From the NCBI GenBank assembly GCA_037013685.1, contig CM072888.1, forward strand, positions 9,777,034-9,841,033: 64,000 nucleotides of DNA, given 5' to 3'. How positions within the stretch are numbered: the first letter of the stretch is position 1; the number at the start of each line of letters is the position of its first letter. The translations under genes were made by a program, and so were the position numbers. This document shows positions 57,991-64,000 of the stretch, piece after piece. The notes below the pieces were generated by a model. That model was not told the origin of the DNA. It made no database searches and saw only the letters and a program-made list of their open reading frames with translations. Origin of the DNA: Acridotheres tristis (lineage: Eukaryota; Chordata; Aves; Passeriformes; Sturnidae).

Positions 57991-60629
57991 CATCCCACCA
58001 AGGCAGAAGCAGAATTGCTGAAGAAATCAATTACATCAGATATGCCCAGGGATGCAATCCAAGGCCAAAAGTCCCATCCAAGGCCATACTGAATGGATAG
58101 GACTGCTTGGTAGGTTTGCATTTGGGTAGCAGTGTTGACTATTTCCAAACTTCACAGCAAGTGTCAGGACATTGAGGGGTGCTCCATGAGACCTGCTCAC
58201 CCTCTTGCTGTGTGTATTAGCCAAGTCATAGGAAAATAAAAAGTGACATACCACAAATGCTTTCTGCTCTGCACCCAGGGTGGATGTATGACACGCTAAG
58301 AGAGGCAGAAATAATCCATTGTTAGACAAAGAGAGATGCAATGCCCTGTGGAGACCTGATAAGGCCATGCAGATCTGGTGTGGCAGTGTGTCTGTGTGCT
58401 CCATTGTCTGCCAAACCCAAAGGAAACAACATTCCCAGTGTAGCAAAGCCCAGCTGTCCATGATGTCTTCCAAGGTAAAATCTTTAAGGAAGCAAATTCT
58501 GTAATTTCGAGGACATCTGTGAAGCTAAACTCACACCAGAATGTAAATAAATAGCAGTAAAAGTCAGATTTGTCTTGTTATCAATAAAGCACTATTCATA
58601 TGTGCCATAACTAGCTGGCTGAAGTATCCTTTGAGTTGATTAAAAAACTGGAGCAAAAGGGGGATGAGGAATGACATGATGCCACACATGGAATATTTCT
58701 TCTTTCCAGCGAAGACAACACAAACACAGAGGTTAATGTAGCCAGCAAATGCTGCCTACTGCATCACTTAATTGCTTTGTAGTCTATTCATCCTGTCTGC
58801 TTAATTAAAGGGTTAATTAAAATTCTCCTCAACCCAGAGATTTTTTTTCTTTTTGTAAGGAACTCCAGAAACTAGGTGAAAATTGTTCCTTCGTGTCCAT
58901 CAGTGGAGTTTTTTCTTATTTGTTTTTGCTTTTGGTCTGTGCCCCCAGAAAAAGATGAAAACAGAATCAACCCCACCACCTGCACCTTGCAGAGGCAGGG
59001 ACAGACAAAGACATGGCCACCAGACCCCCGTGCCTTCCTTGGAAAAGTCTCTCAGGGACCTCATTTTCTCATGCAGCACTGAATTCCTCTTGCAAACTTT
59101 AGAGAGAAACCTTATTTTGGACAAAATTGAGAATATTATTTTCAATCCCTTACATACCCTCTCCAAACAAATCCCTTCCCCCCAGTTTAATCATCTGTTG
59201 TGTCAACTTATTAAATTCTCTGTAAAGACACAGACATCTAGTGCAGGAAACCTGAATTTGTGTGGATACAGGGCTGAACTTAAGACAGTGGAGATGCAGA
59301 CTGCAAAATGCTGGCAGGGAGATCACCAAGGGTCACTTGCAAACAAGGCTGAGCTACTACCCAGCAGAAACTCATTTATTCACCTAGCAACAAAAATCGA
59401 GGGCTCACATTGCACTTGTCTGAGATCTTAAAAATTGAAATTGTAGCAAGGTTGGGCTCACAGCGTGTTTCTGAGTGCTGGAGGGGCTGCCAAGTGCCAG
59501 CTGAAGCCCACCAGTGTGTGGAAGGAGCCAATGGTATATCCTGTCCTTGTAATTCCACCTGTGACAAGTAACTCTGCAGCTGCCACTGTCCAAGGGCTTG
59601 CTGGCAGCCCCAGCTTTCCCACTTCCAGGGTGAGTCCAGGATCCCTGCACTCAATTAAGGCAGCCCCAGCTTTGTCCCAGAGCCACCTGACAGCTGGACA
59701 GTAACTGAAAAACACATAGAATAGGTAAATAATAATAAAATAAATAAATAATAGAAACTGCTGCAAATGCCACTTGAAAAAAGAAATAGCTGTGATGTCC
59801 CAGCACCTCCCATCCCATCACCCAGACTCTCCATCACCCACGGCCAAGGAATTGTCACCTCTCCCTGCAAGCAGCTTCAGCAGGGCATTGCCAGGTCCTT
59901 AGACTGAAGATATGCAGCACACAGCAGCACTGATGCTGCAAACAAATAAGTGGCATTGAAATAAAACGTGCCATAATCCATAACCATCATTTCATATTTG
60001 ATTGTTATAAATATGTAACTCTTTTTCTTTAATCGAAAATAAGCTGCTGCAGAGTTCACCATCTAGCTCATGGAAGCCACTAAAGGATTTGGAGACTGTG
60101 CTGGAAAAGATCACTAAGCTCACTAATCCATGTGTTTTGGGAAAGCCCCTGCTTTGCCATACACCTACAAGTGCAGCTGTGGAGTCAGCCCAGCTGTGCT
60201 GTGCTCTCTGAGCCAGCTCACACCAGCCACCATTCAATTAAACTGATGCTGAAAGCTACAAAACCCTCCTATGACCTGAAAATATCAGGCATATGAGTTT
60301 TTGAGGTTTTTTTCCCTTTCAAACAGGCCAAGGTTGTGTTTATTTTCCTGTCAAATCACACTGTTTTCTAGCTGAGTTTCTGTAAGCATGGCCAGCTCTG
60401 CCCTTTGCTTGACACCTCACCTAGAGATGCAGTGGCATTTCATTTATCCTGCTTGTCTCAGGGTTAATTTTTGCAGCAGCCAGGAGGGACATATTACATG
60501 CACCTGCAATTATTTGATGCCACCTCATGCCATGGACACAGGGTGGTGCCATTTCTTAGGTGGTGCATGGATACATCATCCTGGATTCCACGTTATTTGT
60601 ACATTGATCTGCACACTCTGCTATTAGCA
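57991..60629. other. Non-coding flank, no gene seen
   Basis: No gene seen. A 182-codon plus-strand frame (58883-59431) shows no recognisable feature. A short A/T-rich (AATAAATAA)-like run lies near 59727-59752. Confidence 0.5.
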
Positions 60630-60797
60630 TTGTTGTAACTGTTTTTCCCATTTCTTTGCCTCTTCTGGTAAATTGCTCTTATCTCAACCTTTTGTGCCTC
60701 CAGTTGTCCTCCCCATCAGGCTGCAGAGGGAACAGGAAGGAAGCGAGTGAGCAGTTTGTGGTCTGGGGTGTTTCAGCAGGAACACTAAACTGTGTGG
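60630..60797 (+). mobile_element. Degraded avian LTR fragment, first of a pair
   Basis: Wording such as 'aaattgctcttatctcaacctttt', 'gtcctccccatcaggctgcag' and 'gcgagtgagcagtttgtggtctgggg' resembles the 3' part of common avian ERV LTRs as I remember them. The same order of motifs is repeated about 210 bp downstream. No viral gene is present. Confidence 0.5.
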
Positions 60798-60837
60798 TGA
60801 GCAATCACATGTAATTAGTTAGCCTGTCTTTTAACTC

Positions 60838-61045
60838 TGTTATTAGTGTCTTGTTGCTACTGTTAATTTTCTTATTCCATTGCTGTTTCTAGTAGATTGT
60901 TCTTACCCCAACCTGTGATCTTTAGCATTTTGTGCCTTCAATTCTCCTCTCCATTTCATCGAGGAGCAGCAGAGAGAAAGTGAGCAAGCAGCACATGGTC
61001 TGAGGTGTGTCAGTGGGAACATTAAATTGGGGAACACCATTCCTA
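60838..61045 (+). mobile_element. Degraded avian LTR fragment, second of a pair
   Basis: A diverged copy of the preceding fragment: 'agattgttcttaccccaacc', 'ctcctctccatttcatcgagg' and 'gtgagcaagcagcacatggtctgagg'. The order and spacing match, so it is a tandem duplication or two partial insertions. Confidence 0.5.
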
Positions 61046-64000
61046 AACCACGTCTCAGAACCTGGAAATGGAGTTGGTCTTCATAATGACTCTCATCCAT
61101 TTAAATGAAGGTGACAACACAGAAGGTAAGGTTTCTGAGAGAGGCCATGACAACTGAGAGTGGTACAACCATGCTGAATTCCCTTTCATGAGGACAACCA
61201 AATGGTAATTTCCTATATTTACAAGGACCGTCAGTATAGCAATTACAGAAGGTTTGGTGATAATGTGAACTTGGCTACCACCAGCAGCCAGACAGGCTTT
61301 CAGTCACATGTGGTGAGTGTGTTTCTGTTCTTGCATATGTCTACCCTGCACTGTACAAAGAATAAGTGCTTCCAGGATTTCTGGATTCCAGGATGCTGCC
61401 CATTGACAGTGCCCCAAAAGGCCCGAGCTGGAGTGAAAATCAGACCTTTGCTTTGCTAGACTTTGGATCTTGAATGGCACCACAGGAGGGATGCTCACTT
61501 AGGTCAGATTATGAAACAGCCTTTCCCCTCCAGGACACACATTCAAGGCTCACTGGAGTTGCTAATGATCAACCACTCTGGCTTCACTGTGTTTGCAAGC
61601 ATGTTTTTGTTTCACAGGTTTGCTCTGGGCTGCCTTGCTACTGGTCACTGGGCTGCCTCTGAGTTGCCTGGACAATCCTCCCACCATGAATTTTAATGCC
61701 CAGGGCTTGTTGTCCATCTCAGGAAGAATTTTCTGCTGACCTGGACTCGGCTCAGTGGAGGAGAAATGGATTTAGTGTTGAACAAGGTCCTTATTTCCTG
61801 AAGTGAAGAGTCCTTCATAGGGCAGTCTCTGCTCCCGTGCAAAGGACGAGTTATTCAAAACTGCCCCTTGTCCATCCAACAGACAGAACTGTCTTCTGGA
61901 CTTAGAGCTACTGAAAGTCTGTCAGGGAGAGCCCTGATCAGTCCCCTGATATCCCTGGGATAGAGGTGAAACTAGAACTTCTTTCAAAAAAAGAAATTAT
62001 AACACAATAGAGGCAGAAAGTACAGCTGTTCTCTGAGGAAAACAGCAGATTCACCCAAACTCCAGGGTGTACCCATGGAGGGAAGAGAACCTTTCCATGT
62101 CTCCTGAAGTTGCCCTGGAAGGACAAAAATCTATTCATAATTAAATCTATGTTTGATGCAATTCAAGTATGGAATTCACAGAGGAATTTGCTATCAAATA
62201 AGCAGATCATTTTTGCAGGGTAATAAACCTAGGCACAACACAGGTGGCCTTTGCCATGACTTGTTTTCATTACCTGGCCAAAACAGCCCCTCAGGCACAG
62301 CCAGGGAGAGGACAGAGCCCAGCTGGCCACCTGGGAAGTGGCCAGTTCCCAGCCCTTATCTTCATGGCTCAGTGTTGGCAAAACCTTGAGCTTTGCCAGC
62401 TCACTGCCTGGACCAGGACAGAGGGGTCAGGGGCTGCTGAGCCACAAAACTCCCCCAAGATGCCCAAAAGGAAGCGTCCAGTTTTGTGTGCCCAGCAGCA
62501 CCAAGAGGTTCCCAGCCTGAATTTCCAGGTTTCCTGACTCCTGCTGAGGCTGGTCAGAGCTGAGCAAAGCCACTGAGCAAAGCCAGGGTCCAGGTAGGGT
62601 AGAGAGCAAAGCCCCAGAGCCCTGCCAGCAGGGTTATGAAAGCCACTGCGGGTCACAGTGGTAACAGGGACACTTGCACAACCAGCAGGGCCAGTGACGC
62701 AGGCACAGCTGGATCCTGGCCAGGCCTGGATGGCTACCAGGATGTGGCAGCTGCCTGCAAATCCTACCTGCAGGCAGCCCAACCAGTGTGCCTCCACTGA
62801 GTACACCCCTGGGGCAAAGTCCAGTCCTGGGCTTGGCTGCCAGCTCCATCCTGACAGTCCCTCTTCAATTACAGATTTATTGCCTGGAAAGTGATTACTG
62901 GCAGGTTTCTTTACTGAGGCACCAAGGCACCATGAAACCAGGGTAACAGAGCATGAAAAATTAAAGTTGCATTTACTTCCAAAGATGAAAACTAGCACAA
63001 TTTTACAGTGCCCAGCCAAGGGTCCTTGGCATCCCTGTGTCAGGCCACTGTTCCCCATCACTTTGCTTTTCAACAGGGGCCCAGACAGCAACAACGAAAG
63101 AAAAATGATGTCAAGAAGAATGTCCTTATCTTAGCCTAAGATATCCCAAAGCAGTCATTGGGAAGGAGGATGGATCTTCAGCCCCTTGGAGCATGTGTCA
63201 GAGCAGCACTTGCAGATCACCTCTGGATGACACCAGGGAGGAGCAGTGACAATGAAAGGTGCTGCTGAGCAGCCTGGACCCACTCCTGTTGCTTCTATAT
63301 GCCTTTGTGCCAGGAAGTACATCACCACCAGAAACTCCACAGGGGCAGCAGCTCCACTGATTTGGGCTCTGGAAAGACTGTGCAAATCCCAGGCTTTGCA
63401 ATGGCACTCACTCCCATTAGCATCAGGCTGTGAGCAGAGGCAGGTGACGCACTCATGCATCACAAAGTGTTCCAGGTCTTTCCAGCAGGTCAGGAAATGG
63501 TAGCCCTGCCACGCCTGACCTTTCTAAGGATCCCTGAAAGTCATGTCAGCATCTGGCAGCAGCTCAAAAGTTACAGTCACGTCACAAGAACACCCTAAAT
63601 GGAAAATGTGTCCATTTCTGTCTCTCAAAAGGCAGACTAATGGCTGAATGGAAATGTTTGCTAAATGTCCTAAATGGAAATGAACGATCCTCCCCTGTTC
63701 AGATACAGGTGAGTATTGCAGCACAAGTGGTTGCACTCGCTCCAAGGAGAGCTATTAACTGGTTCCCTTCAAAGACACCAACACACACAGAAGGAAAATT
63801 AAATGGCTTTGCCCAAAAAAGGCATATAGAAAGTCCTTGGAGCATAAATAAGTATTCAACAAATTACAAACTGTCAGAAAGTAGATTCAGAGAGGTACTG
63901 AGCAAGTCAAGACAAAGTCTGGCTGCCTCATGTAGAAGTCTTGGAAATTTTTTTCCACAGGCAGACACCTCTTAGACACACACCTATTTCTAAATACCAA
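61046..64000. other. Non-coding flank, no gene seen
   Basis: Somewhat more GC-rich near 62.3-63.5 kb, where long chance frames appear (for example 62369-63094 minus, 241 codons). No domain, signal or gene structure is recognised. Confidence 0.5.

Noticed and set aside
62369..63094. 241-codon minus-strand frame
   Set aside because: It lies in a locally GC-richer stretch, is Trp/Cys/Ser-rich with no recognised motif, and overlaps open frames on the other strand.

Overview
The window looks like nuclear DNA of a songbird. It holds several CR1 retroposon ends (about 2198-2416, 34698-35058, 48975-49345, 57868-57990), LTR fragments of the avian endogenous-retrovirus type, long microsatellites, and AT-rich DNA without operons or dense reading frames. 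The species cannot be named from the sequence alone.

The left flank (1-12464) and right flank (35059-64000) are non-coding as far as I can see: CR1 ends, two (ATAGAT)n arrays, a pair of degraded LTR pieces, and otherwise unremarkable sequence.

The centre (about 12465-34697) is a head-to-tail array of eight units of about 2.5-2.9 kb, all on the + strand. Each unit carries one small intact gene of 184-248 codons that I do not recognise. The layout in each unit is an X-box-like palindrome, a TATA box about 26 bp further on, a short 5' leader, an uninterrupted reading frame whose start is the first ATG after the TATA box, a long purine-rich 3' region of simple repeats, and a conserved AATAAA. 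The protein has a conserved N-terminus, an acidic repeat-bearing middle that varies between copies, and a near-invariant C-terminus ending in an Arg/Leu amphipathic helix plus a Cys cluster.

Unit 8, at the right edge, is the outlier and probably represents the founder side. Its middle region is longer, with spaced Trp motifs, and its GC-rich 3' extension is missing from the others. It lacks a roughly 390-bp LTR found in units 1-3 and 5-7. It also continues into a longer CR1 element, of which the other units keep only a stub. The inferred history is: an ancestral gene beside a CR1; duplication with a breakpoint inside the CR1; one LTR insertion in the duplicated lineage; amplification; homogenisation of the C-terminal coding half; and later local events. 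Those later events are an ERV-type LTR replacing about 1 kb of unit 4, TATA decay in copy 7, and an identical tract shared by units 5 and 6.
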